The notes below the pieces were generated by a model. That model worked only from the letters and a program-made list of their open reading frames with translations, made no database searches and was not told the origin of the DNA. A program made the translations under genes and the position numbers. Shown here piece by piece: positions 39,031 to 60,593 of a DNA stretch of 64,000 nt; positions within the stretch are counted from its first letter, which is position 1; each line of letters starts with the position of its first letter. The stretch is from Stramonita haemastoma (lineage: Eukaryota > Mollusca > Gastropoda > Neogastropoda > Muricidae): the NCBI GenBank assembly GCA_030674155.1, contig CM060327.1:22013448-22077447 (forward strand), read 5' to 3'.

Positions 39031-39929
39031 AGTTAGATTTCTTGGCAGATGTTGCCTTGCCTATAAAAGAATATTTTGTACACAGCAGGGTGTTTTTTTG
39101 TTGTTTTTTTGGGGGGGGTTGACAATTTGCATTGAACTGAAGCCTGTGGAACCTCAGGATGGTTAAGATATCAATGATGACTGACATGTGTCTTTATTTA
39201 TATTTTTGTTGCTTTTCAAAATTTTGGTCATTAATTTGTTATTATTTCTTTCTCTCTCTTTCTTTTTTCTTCTTTGGTCTCTTTATTATTATCATCATTT
39301 TTTTTCAATTAATTCATTTATTTTATTATTTATTTACTTATTTTTGTTCTGTTCTGAAGCCCTCACTGCTTACTGATTGATTGAAAGTGAAATTTGAACA
39401 GCTCCTAATTGTTGCAAATGGACTCTAATATTACATATTGGAAGAGATTGAGGATAGACAGGTCGTGGCTCAGTCATCAAGATGCTGGTTTCCACAATAT
39501 GATATAGAAGATATTACTTTCATTTTTCATCAGTCTTTTCACTGTCTAGCTTCTGGTAGCAAGTGCTAGGCTATTTCATGGGCCACAATAGAGAAATCCG
39601 TCAACATCAAGTAAAAGCTGCAAAATTTTGAAACTTTTTTTTATTCAAAGAGGGTAATAGAGTAAGCAACAGATTGCTTTTTTACATCCAGCCCTCTGAA
39701 AAGATCCCCCCCCCCCCCCAAAAAAAAAAAACAACAACAACAAACAAACAAACAAACCAGCAACGGTATTCCCAAACAACCAGTGCTGGACAGTTACAAA
39801 CCAGTGGTGTCCTGGTAGAGTGTGGTGCTTCTGGGTCTATCTCTCACAGGTTTCAACACACAAACCAATCCAATCTAATCATGTTGCTCATAGCCCAGCC
39901 ACTTCACTGGCCACACTGGGGATTCTTTT

Positions 39930-40112
39930 TTATACCAAGAAATTTTGCCATTGCATGCTTTTTGGTGCTGAAAAGCTGTGAAAAAGTGCACCAATGCACT
40001 TTGTCACAACTTGGAACTGAAGTCAGAAAGCTGACAAAAATGTATGAGGAGCTTCTGAAATGCCAAAGTAGTGCATTATATTGAACTTACCTTGATTAAA
40101 GAAATGTTGTTT
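39930..40112 (+). repeat. Interspersed repeat R1, copy A
   Basis: Contains TTTGTCACAACTTGGAACTG and GACAAAAATGTATGAGGAGC and ends before a G-rich run. It is inverted relative to copy B (43.82-44.0 kb) and parallel to copy C (44.83-44.95 kb). Confidence 0.8.
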
Positions 40113-40123
40113 GTTTTTTTACA

Positions 40124-40150
40124 TGGGGGGTGGGGGGGGGGGGGGGGGGG
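40124..40150. repeat. Poly-G run
   Basis: GGGGGGTG followed by about 18 G, at the broken end of the Gypsy integrase fragment. Copy C of R1 is also followed by a long G run. Confidence 0.9.
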
Positions 40151-40690
40151 CTGGGCTAATGCAGTTGTTGCAATTTGCAAGGAAGCAGGTCTTGCAAATG
40201 GGAAAAAGTGCGTTCCTGGCAGAACTGACAATGAGTGACATAATCCTTAATGTTTGACTTATGAGGGGCCACCAAACGGATTGTTGTGCTGTTCTCTGCA
40301 CTTGTGGATTCCCATGTGGCCCTCATGAATCCTTTCAAGCACTCCTTGCTGCAATGAAAGGGGGATGACAATCCTGTCTCCATTGATAAAGATTCTATTC
40401 CAGACACTAAGTTGTCTTCATACTGCAAAAAAGTGTTGAGCTCAAAGTTTGACATCCTCCTTGTATTGAGGCCAGCCAGTTTGGTTGTACTCCAGTGCTA
40501 TTTGTATGCTGGTATCCTTCTGTTTCCTTCCCAACTTCTCTAGGTAGGCATCAGAAGCTGGCCATGCCACTGTGAGGGTGTCCACATGCTCTGCTATTTC
40601 ATTCAACATGGCTCCTTCTCCCTGTGGCCTGAGTGGACTCCTTGATAAGGTGTCAGCCACAAACATGTTCTTGCTCTGAGTGTAGTAGGC
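40150..40690 (-). pseudogene. Ty3/Gypsy end of RNase H and start of integrase, frameshifted
   Basis: The minus-strand frame begins with FVADTLSRSPL, the usual link after RNase H in Ty3/Gypsy polyproteins. It reaches the zinc-binding N terminus of integrase, where the second Cys pair is visible as CQFC. The His part needs a change of frame near 40.3 kb. The integrase catalytic core is missing: homology ends at the poly-G run near 40.15 kb. Non-functional remnant. Confidence 0.8.
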
Positions 40691-40723
40691 AACAACGTTG
40701 AAGCAAGCGAGGAGCGAGGCACA

Positions 40724-41510
40724 TCAGCATGCGTTGGCATCGACAGGAGTGTCGATAAATCCTTTTGTGTTCAGCAGGGGAACTAGAGGCTTGTGGTCAG
40801 TCTCTAATGCAAATGTTGGCAATCCAACCAGACATGGGTCAAATCTCTCACATGACCATACCGCAGCCAGGCATTCTTTCTCTATCTGGGCATACTTCTT
40901 TTCTGTTGCTATCAGCGTTCTTGAACAGTAGGCCACTGGTCGCTGGGTGCCATTTCCCTGGTCCTGGAGGAGGACTCCTCCCATGCCGTAGCTGCTGGCA
41001 TCAGAACTGACAGTTGTTGGCTTTGATGGATCATAAAACGCAAGGGTTGGTGCAGTCATTATCAGTTCCTTGATCTGTTTTAGCACATCAGCTTGTGGTG
41101 GGCCCCACATCCAAGCTTTATCCTTTTCCAGAAGTTGCCTCAGAGGATGCATTGTTGTGGACAGATTGGGGACGTGACGTCCTAGGAAACTGACCGCCCC
41201 CATTAATGGCCTCAGCTCCGTGGCATTTGTTGGGTCTGACATTCCAACAACAGCGTCCATTTTAGAAGGGTCTATGCGAATTCCATCTCCACTGATGAGG
41301 TAACCCAGGAATTCTATCTCCTCTTTGATGAACTCACATTTTTGGTGGTTCAATTTCAGTCCAACAGTTCTCAGTTTCTTCTCTGCAGATTCCCAGTGAC
41401 TGCTGTGGCTCTCTCTGTCTTCACTGAAGACGAGGATGTCATCAAAGAAACATACTGTGTTGGGCTGGTCATTCAAGAGTTGCTTCTACTCTGCATTGGA
41501 AGATTTCTGG
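40724..41510 (-). pseudogene. Ty3/Gypsy reverse transcriptase (C-terminal half) and RNase H
   Basis: The longest intact frame of the element (about 250 codons). It starts before [10 protein letters not shown], the catalytic DD box of Ty3/Gypsy reverse transcriptase with Phe at the usual Tyr/Phe position. It continues through [19 protein letters not shown] and then RNase H-like blocks: [15 protein letters not shown] with the first catalytic Asp, [13 protein letters not shown] with the Glu, and [11 protein letters not shown] with a further Asp. Upstream reverse transcriptase lies beyond a small A/T-rich insertion and a SINE. Part of one decayed element with the neighbouring gag, protease and integrase pieces. 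Confidence 0.9.
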
Positions 41511-41514
41511 GGCT

Positions 41515-41690
41515 GATGTTTTATTATTTATTTATTTATTCTTATCCCTGAGGCAGACGATTGTAGATGTACCTCCCAAATGGCGTAACGAAGGCGGTCA
41601 GTTTCCTGATTCCTCGTCCAAGGGAGTTGAAAGAACCCTATGTTGCATCCAACTTGCTGAAGACTGTGGCATTTTTCAGCTTGTGGAGGA
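41515..41690 (-). pseudogene. Ty3/Gypsy reverse transcriptase, middle part with stop codon
   Basis: The minus strand encodes IDDILHKLKNATVFSKLDAT, then an in-frame TAG, then a segment ending in TPFGRY. This is the region containing the first catalytic Asp of reverse transcriptase. It is followed by a roughly 25-base AATAAATAAATA insertion that separates it from the DD box frame. The stop and insertion show the element is dead. Confidence 0.85.
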
Positions 41691-42130
41691 TATCATCTAT
41701 TGTATTTATTTTATTTTATTTTATGCCACTTTATGTCACAGCAGATTTCTCTGTGAAATTCGGGCTGCTCTCCGGGGGAGAGCGCGTTGCTACAAGTGCA
41801 GCGCCTACCCATTATTTTTTCCCTCAGGATGGTGTCTAAACACGACACCTGTGTGCATGCTGGGTGGGTTAAAAAAAAAAAATTGTCATCCGCTCCTACG
41901 GGTACACAATGGCCTGCTCTTCCGAAAGGCGGAATGGGGTTTTAACCTGTGCGCAAGATGTTCTGTGTGGTTTGCACACAGGGCCTTAGTTTAGTCTTAT
42001 CCGAATGACTTTGACATTCAGTTTGATTTTTTTCGACAAACTGGGAAGAAAGGGCAAGGCGAGGTACGAACCCAGAAACTCATGATTTAACTTGTTGGTA
42101 GGCGAACATCTTAACCATCCTGCCACCTTC
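41690..42130 (-). repeat. Chimeric SINE inserted in the Gypsy reverse transcriptase
   Basis: On the minus strand the tRNA-like head (GGATGGTTAAGATGTTCGCC with B box GGTTCGTACCT) is at the right. The middle matches the family A body (plus-strand ACACAATGGCCTGCTCTTCC), and the left end matches the family C tail with CACTTTATGTCACAGCAGAT and an (ATTTT)n stretch. It splits the reverse-transcriptase frame between VLPT and IDDIL, so it is younger than the Gypsy insertion. Confidence 0.85.
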
Positions 42131-42760
42131 CTTCGGTTTTGTAGGTAGGACATATCTCTCCCTCTTGACAGCTTTGTTTAGCTGCTTAAGGTCTGTACAG
42201 ATTCTGACAGACCCATCCTTTTTCAGTACAGGAACCATCCCTGCACACCAGTCTGTTGGTTCTTGGATGCTCTGAATGATTCCAGCGTCTTCCATTCTCT
42301 GCAGCTCCTCTTTTACCTTCTGCATGAGAGGAATGGGTAGTGTCTGGCAGCAGTGACGGCATAGGGTCTGTGTCCCTCCTTCATTGTGATGTGCACAGGG
42401 TTGCATTGAACTGGTTCTTTGTTCAGCTGTGCATACAGGGGGTCTTCTGGATCTATGGAGTCCAAACACTGGACCAGTTCCAGATGTGTAGCAGCCTCTC
42501 TACTGAGTAAGTTGTTGGTGTCCATGTTGACGACAAAGCATCTCATGTTGTAGGATTTGCTGCGCCCTTGCATAGTGGCTAAAAGCTCTCCTTCATTAGA
42601 AATAATTGCCCCTGGGCCACGAAGAATGGGTGTGTTCTCAGTTTGGCTTTAGCCCCAGGGAATCGTAGTGGCCTTGGAGATGACAGAAACATCTGCTCCT
42701 GTGACAATCTTAAATGTTGCAACTTGGCCACAAAAGTCCTAGTGTCACTCTCCAGGGACC
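42130..42760 (-). pseudogene. Ty3/Gypsy protease and reverse-transcriptase N terminus
   Basis: The minus strand shows a protease-like segment IVTGADVSVIS, where retroelement proteases normally have DTGA; the catalytic Asp codon has become GTC (Val). An in-frame TAA follows. Downstream come NLLSREAATHLELVQ and the start of reverse transcriptase (MEDAGIIQSIQEPTDWCAG, DLKQLNKAVKRERYVLPT). Several frames must be combined, so it is not functional. The block order gag-protease-reverse transcriptase-RNase H-integrase marks Ty3/Gypsy. Confidence 0.85.
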
Positions 42761-42783
42761 TCTGAGGATGATGTTTCACCAAT

Positions 42784-43400
42784 CTAATGAATAGACCCTA
42801 TGCTATATGTTTCTTGACTCATGTCAGTTCCTGCACAGTTGCTAATGCTGTGGACATCTCTTAATCTGCAAACTGACCAGAAATGATTTAATTTCTGGCA
42901 TTTTCTGCATTGTTTGCCCTTTGCAGGACATCTGTCATGGTCATGTTGGTGTCCACATTTTCCACACTGTTGCTGTCTCTCTGTGTGGTGGCTGTCCTTT
43001 TGTTGAACATCACAGCTCCTCAACGCAGGAGTGCCATGGGAATGGATGTCCCCTGACTGCCTGACTGCTTTGCTGTGCTGGTCTTGCAGTTGGGACTTTA
43101 CCAGCTCATAACGTCGGGCTATGTCGACTGCTGTTTGTAGCGCAGTTCTGCTTTCAGCTGAAGCTTCTGTGAGACCAGTGTCAAGCAGACTGCTGACAAT
43201 TCGTTCTCTGATGTCCTCTCTTCTCTGTTGCCAAAATTGCACGTTGCAGCCAGATCATGCAATAGTCTGAGAAACTGCCCCACAGATTCCCCAGGCTGCT
43301 GCTGCCTACTATAAAATTTGGCCCTCTTATGGATGACATTGCATTTGGAGATAAAATGTGTCAAATTTCCCCAAAACAATGTTAAATCTTCTCTTGGTCC
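42784..43400 (-). pseudogene. Ty3/Gypsy gag with zinc knuckles, frameshifted
   Basis: The first part (to about 43.2 kb) has YSRQQQPGESVGQFLRLLHD, typical of capsid of this retrotransposon group. After a frame change near 43.22 kb it continues with LQTAVDIARRYELVKSQ and two Cys-rich knuckles of the nucleocapsid type (CGKC..C and CRKCQKLNHFWSVC). The combination is familiar from K02A2.6-like Ty3/Gypsy elements; that subgroup label is from memory. Confidence 0.85.
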
Positions 43401-43658
43401 GGCTCACCATTACCATGTGGCTGGAAGTGAAAGAGGAAAAGGTCTTGTCAGCCTCCCTGCCCATAGCATAGATAAGACAGCTGACCTGCACATCACCGGG
43501 CCCCTGCTTTCAGCTTGGTGGCAATTTGGTACCTTACAAAATATTTTCTCCCTTCTGGCCATATGGTTGGTCTGGAGAAATCAAAATTCTCTGGTGGGCT
43601 AAATTTTGCCATGTCCATTAAAATATATTGATTACTTTTTAGAAGAAGTTAATAGAAG

Positions 43659-43671
43659 ACTTCTGACACCA
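43659..43671 (-). other. Probable Gypsy primer-binding site and LTR edge
   Basis: On the minus strand CCCTTACA is followed directly by TGGTGTCAGAAGT. An LTR ending in ..CA and a primer-binding site starting TGG (pairing with the CCA end of a tRNA) is the standard arrangement. The 5' LTR would start at 43672 and run to higher coordinates; I could not find its outer edge or the other LTR. Confidence 0.55.
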
Positions 43672-43814
43672 TGTAAGGGTTGGGATGACTTAATTCATGG
43701 CTGTATATTTAGAAGATTCAGAAAAGACATTCTCACATACTCACGATGCCATTTTGGTGATTACAGCAGTGTCTTATTACCATAATTCAGTACAAGAATT
43801 CAATTCATGAAAAA

Positions 43815-43995
43815 ACAACAACAACAACACATCTTTAATCAATGTAAGTTCAGTATAAGGACTACTTCAGCATTTTACAAGTACCTCATACATTTTTGTC
43901 AACTTTCTGACTTCAGTTTCAAGTTGTGACAAAGCGCATTGACGTACTTTGTCACAACTTTTCAGCACCAAAATCATGCAATGGCAAAAGTTCTT
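43815..43995 (-). repeat. Interspersed repeat R1, copy B (inverted)
   Basis: The reverse complement matches copy A over about 180 bases, including TTTTGCCATTGCATG, GGTGCTGAAAAG and GACAAAAATGTATGAGG. It lies within or next to the presumed LTR. Confidence 0.8.
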
Positions 43996-44159
43996 AGTAA
44001 TAAAAACAAAACGAATGATAACAAAGTTGATCTTTAAAAAAATAAATAAAAAACAACATCAACAAAACTTGGAATCCTCAGCTATTACTTTTTTCAGCTG
44101 TTTGAATTTACTTCCAGATTGTGACCATAAAGCTATCTATCTAGTCTATCTATTCTATT

Positions 44160-44760
44160 CTATCCCTTAGTCTGGCGACTGTGGGGGGGCACCTATGAAG
44201 ACTTGACAACCAGTTCCCTCCATTCCTCTCTCTGTTCTGCCTTTCTCAAAGTTTTGTTGAGTGCTAGGCCTGTCCATTCGCTGATGTTGTCCTCCCATCT
44301 CTTACAAAGTCTGCTTTCTTTTCTTCCTCCTTGGACAGTGCCTTGTAGTATTGTTTTTGCAAGTCCTTTTGATCTTGTTACATGCCCTACCATTTAGCTT
44401 TATGCTTCTTTAGGATTGATAGAGGTTTTCTAGAAACCAATGGTTTGCTGGATTCTGTTATGCACTTCTTTGTTGCTTATGTGGTCTCTGTAGGAGATGC
44501 CAAGGGGTCTCCGAAGCATCTCATCTCTACTGCCTGTACTCTTCTCTCCAAATCAGCAGTCAGGGTCCACGATTCACAGGCATTCAGGAATATGGATATG
44601 ACAAGAGAGGCATTAGTCTGATCTTGGAGTAGGCTAGAGTGAAATATTTCTATTTTTCCAGATTGCGTTCAGTTTTAATAGTGCTGTTATTGTCTGTGCA
44701 ATCCTGCATGCTACCTCTGGCTTGGACCCCTCGTCTGATACAATGGCTCCCAAGTACAAG
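44160..44760 (-). pseudogene. LINE 3' end, copy 2 (5'-truncated)
   Basis: The minus-strand frame at 44193-44393 contains GHVTRSKGLAKTILQGTVQG and RWEDNISEWTGL, the characteristic C terminus of a widespread animal non-LTR retrotransposon protein. Upstream (44.42-44.62 kb) is RRVQAVEMRCFRRLLGISY-like sequence, broken by frameshifts. The 3' tail is AGATAGATAG-like. Homologous to the 34.75-35.15 kb copy. Confidence 0.85.
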
Positions 44761-44828
44761 TATAAAAATCTTCAATTCTAGATTGTCTTCAGTGTCTTAC
44801 ATCTTACAATGAAAAAATACTTAAAATC

Positions 44829-44950
44829 ACTTTGTCACAACTTGGAACTGAAGTTAGAAAGTTGACAAAAATGTATGAGGAACCTCTAAACTGCTGAAAT
44901 AGTGCATTATATCGAACTGACATTGATTAAAATATGTTGTTGTTTCTTAC
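44829..44950 (+). repeat. Interspersed repeat R1, copy C
   Basis: Matches copy A (TTTGTCACAACTTGGAACTG, GACAAAAATGTATGAGGAAC). It ends just before a long G run (44954-44976), as copy A does. Confidence 0.8.
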
Positions 44951-44953
44951 AAG

Positions 44954-45010
44954 GGGGGGGGGGGGGGGGGGGGGGGCTAATGCATACAAATTGCCCCCCC
45001 CCCCCCTCCC
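44954..45010. repeat. Poly-G run and poly-C run
   Basis: About 23 G, then after roughly 15 bases a C-rich run of about 15; together they could form a hairpin. Confidence 0.85.
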
Positions 45011-45089
45011 CTGTGATCAACACAGTTCATTGCAAGGTACAACTGCTGCATTGCTACGACATACTGTGTCAGAACAACTCATGTACTTT

Positions 45090-45108
45090 AAAAAAAAAAA
45101 AAGAAAAG

Positions 45109-45139
<31 letters not shown>

Positions 45140-45372
45140 TATTTTTTTTTTTACATCTAGTCCCCCTGTGTATGCAGCTTTCTAAATCTTGTCAACTGTT
45201 CCCACCGGCACACAATGGCCTACTCTTACGAAAAGCGGAACAAGATTTAACCTGCGTGCAAGATGTTCTGGTGCGGTGGCTCACAGCCTCCGTTTATAGT
45301 CTCATGTGAAGGACTTCTGGGAAGAGTGGAGTTAGCACTCATGTTAACTCTAGGAGAAAAATCCCTCCTCTG
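45090..45372 (-). repeat. SINE family A copy with A/AT tract
   Basis: Poly-A, (AT)n and poly-T lead into the reverse-oriented family A body (plus-strand text ACACAATGGCCTACTCTTAC). A family B fragment adjoins directly. Confidence 0.75.
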
Positions 45373-45535
45373 GGAATCAAGCCTTTAGGGACAGGGATGG
45401 TAAAGCATGGTAAAGCAATGAGGGAGAGGAGATGGGCGCCACCCTCAATATGCTGGCCCCTGGAGAAGCTGAGGACTCTGATGCCTTGCTCCCCTACAGA
45501 CACATGTTATAGGACATGTTTACCTTTACCTTTGC
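45372..45535 (+). repeat. SINE family B, 3' half
   Basis: Contains GGAGATGGGCGCCACCCTCA, GAAGCTGAGGACTCTGATGC and the GTTTACCTTTACC tail. Confidence 0.8.
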
Positions 45536-45660
45536 AAGTTGTCAAAAGATTTGCACACATAATTATTAACAAGGCCAGTGAAGCTCTTTAGATGGCAACA
45601 TGCATTTTTAGTGGGGGAAAAAAAGGAGAGAAGAAAACGGAAAAAAAAAAACCGCAAAAA

Positions 45661-45732
45661 GGTTCTGGCGAGGTTCGAACTCGCGACCTTCTGCGTGTAA
45701 AGCAGACGTGATAACCACTACACCACAGAACC
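45661..45732 (-). tRNA. trnV-UAC: tRNA-Val, anticodon UAC
   Basis: The minus strand folds into a complete cloverleaf. Acceptor GGTTCTG pairs perfectly with CAGAACC. The D arm contains TGTAGTGGTTATCAC, the anticodon arm is TCTGC-TTTACAC-GCAGA with TAC as anticodon, and the T arm is GCGAG-TTCGAAC-CTCGC. Length is 72 nt without encoded CCA. Internal A and B boxes are intact. A TTTTT Pol III terminator lies immediately after the gene on the minus strand, with a second T run a few bases on. The sequence closely follows animal cytosolic tRNA-Val(UAC) as I remember it. It is transcribed away from the sulfotransferase gene. Confidence 0.96.
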
Positions 45733-45980
45733 ACTTGACAAATGGGCAATTCTAATAAATAATATCTCAAAATTGTAAGTTTCAGTCGTGACAGTTACCA
45801 TCATGTTCCATAAACAGTGTCTCACATTTTATTTCAGATAGTGTTATTGACATTTGTAACTTGCTATAGTGAATTAACTTCATTGACTATTATGGCCACC
45901 GTAAACGCAATTTGCATTTTCACGCTTGATCTCGTAGGGTCTAGGCCTACAAGGGGCAATAAATCTGCACACATTCGAGA

Positions 45981-46000
45981 CCAAGATGGCGACCACGTGC
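45981..46000 (+). promoter_or_regulatory. YY1-like and E-box motifs at the 5' end of the sulfotransferase gene
   Basis: CCAAGATGGCGACCACGTGC joins a YY1-like AAGATGGCG and a CACGTG E-box. Such motifs usually sit within tens of bases of a transcription start in animals. The ATG here also opens a 17-codon upstream ORF (45986-46039) in a different frame from the main protein. Confidence 0.4.
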
Positions 46001-46212
46001 CGGGTTCTCAACGTGTCTTTCAATCACGGCTGTCTTTAGGATCTGTCAGGAAATATTGCAATGATCGTTTGGTGTTTAGAACTATTTGCTCATCAAGATA
46101 TGACTTTAGCCAAAATCGTCTTGGATCAGTGTTCAAAAGTCAATTTTTTCATCCGCGTAGATTCTCAGCAGCACCTACGACAGTGCTCCTTGCGCTTGAA
46201 CGCGGGAATGTC

Positions 46213-58791
<12,579 letters not shown>

Positions 58792-59194
58792 CCACATTGT
58801 TCGACAAGTTCAGTCCTGTGTGGTACTTCCTTTTTTTAAAATTTTTTTTTTTTTTTTTAACTGATCGTCAATTTTTGTTGTTGTATGTGTGCAAATTTAC
58901 CCATGTGTTGCAAAGTGAACCTGTGGGTTTTTTTTGGTTTTTTGTGTGTTTGTTTTTATAAATCTAGTGTTTCTGCCCTTTCTTTCTAGTTTGATGGGAA
59001 AATCAACCTGAATGTCAAGTCTTTGCCCATCAAGAGAACCCAAGACATTTGAAAATTGGAAATAGCAGGGAGGTATATCCTGACTACCCTCACAAAATTG
59101 GTAGGTTCAGTTCTGAGGGGAGAGGGTGTTAAGTACACAAAAAGTCTCACCGTTGGTTAACCTTTGAACTCTAGCTGAGGAACCAAAAAGAAAA

Positions 59195-59200
59195 AATAAA
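59195..59200 (+). terminator. Probable polyadenylation signal of the sulfotransferase gene
   Basis: AATAAA about 400 bases after the stop codon, the first canonical signal downstream. Confidence 0.5.
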
Positions 59201-59592
59201 GTATTCAATCATTTATTCCATGACGGTCATATTTTGTTGATGAGTTTAATAATTTACAGTTCTGGGTTGTTGTTTTTCCCAGAAGTTAATGCATTTGTAG
59301 TTATTTTTGCTTGTTTGGGTTTGGCTTTTTTTTTTTTTTTGCTGTGGATTTAGGTACACAATGATCACTAAAGAAAAATAAGAGGTTTGATTAAAAGGAA
59401 CATAAGAAACAATAAATGCCCACAACTATTGTACTATAAGAAACAGATGCACTTTCTTGTTCACTCCATGTAGAATTTAAATCCTCGTGATGTTTGATCG
59501 ATGAGATTAAAAAAAAAAAAAAAGAAACAAGAGAACACACTGACTTTTCCCACTTCGGACAGAGATGAAACTCCAACCTCATATCAACTGTC

Positions 59593-59925
59593 AATGCTCC
59601 AGGAATCGTGTAAGCTTGAGGTCGGCATCTCTTGCTTTCTCAGCAATAATTGAGGATCGCAGTTCACAGCCTAGTTTTTTTTCAGAGATTGTTCAATCTC
59701 TGCATCTGCCACAGAGATAGGAACATTGTCTATCCAAACTTTGGTGGTTGGTTTTTCTTCACCCGAGTCATTTCTCAGGGTAAAGGGATTAGAGTCTGAA
59801 AGCTGGAGCACGGCCCCTCTCACACTGAAACCTTTTATTAGAAGGCAGTTTCTGGCTTCTCTCGTGGCAGGATAAATCCGCCATAAACCACTGATTATTT
59901 GTGCCCCAATTATAGAGTTTTGTTC
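59593..59925 (-). pseudogene. Mobile-element ORF fragment, frameshifted
   Basis: The minus strand encodes GLWRIYPATREARNCLLIKG, then TTKVWIDNVPISVADAEIEQ. After a run of eight A that shifts the frame by one, it continues LGCELRSSIIAEKARDADLK. The pattern resembles an RNA-binding or zinc-knuckle ORF of retroelements that I have seen in invertebrate predicted proteins; the exact family is not certain. It ends with stops on both sides. Sequence from 59.93 to 60.10 kb may be its decayed upstream part (Cys-rich). Confidence 0.5.
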
Positions 59926-60098
59926 CTGCTACTTTTTCTCCAGCAATGCACACTTTAATGAGGGACAGTCACCTACGCCGTACAGACATTTTTCACAAAA
60001 GCAAGAGAGGTGCCTGCCTCACTTGCAGGATGCCCTCTGTGCCAGCAGACTTGATGGGGTGACTGTAAGGACCTGGTCCCCTTCAGCGTCTTCATCTC

Positions 60099-60590
60099 TC
60101 AGTCCGGCCGGTCTCTTTGAATTTCACCACTCTTTGTAAGAAAAAAAGTTCTTAAAAAGTGTTTGCAGGTTCCATCAGGCTGCTTGTTCAACTGGCTCCC
60201 TTGGCAATATTCGAAGAATTCCTGAGCATTGCTGATGATTGCTCTGTCTGCCTTGACTGCCCGTGTTGCATGACTTTTGATCACTGCTGCCTCGCCATCA
60301 CATGGGGGGCCTTTTCCGTGTCTAGATCCAAAAAAACATCTGTGAAATTTGTGGCCAAAGTCCACATCACTTGCAGCAACATCAGCAAAAGGACCTTTAC
60401 TTTTGTACTGGCTGCTGCAACCCTCAGACCACTGGATGACCTACTTTGGCTGGAGACCCCTTTTTCTCAGTCAGATGCCTCATTGTTTCCTTGATAAAAG
60501 CTTGCACGGCATGGTAGTCGTGTTGCCAGTTTGCCCTAAAAAGATGTTCAGAAAGAAAACCTACTTCATGCAGAAATTCCTGTATGAGTT
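60099..60590 (-). pseudogene. C-terminal part of the transposase-like protein
   Basis: The minus strand has DYHAVQAFIKETMRHLTEKK, then after a frame change WSEGCSSQYKSKGP, FFGSRHGKGPPCDGEAAVIK and IISNAQEFFEY. In related predicted proteins, as I recall them, the second block reads W-S-D-G, so the Asp expected as a catalytic residue is Glu here. The GPxCDGEAAVIK block likely holds the third acidic residue. It follows directly on the last tandem unit and completes the same protein family, but is separated by stops and a frameshift. Confidence 0.6.
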
Positions 60591-60593
60591 CTG

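Noticed and set aside
39930..43995. R1 copies A and B as the two LTRs of the Gypsy element
   Set aside because: They are inverted, whereas LTRs are direct repeats, and a third copy lies outside the element.
45817..46212. Upstream ATG (45817) as the start of the sulfotransferase
   Set aside because: The frame is open, but the added 132 residues lack recognisable features and include the likely transcription start region with AAGATGGCG. The ATG at 46213 directly precedes a typical leader. Not excluded without cDNA.
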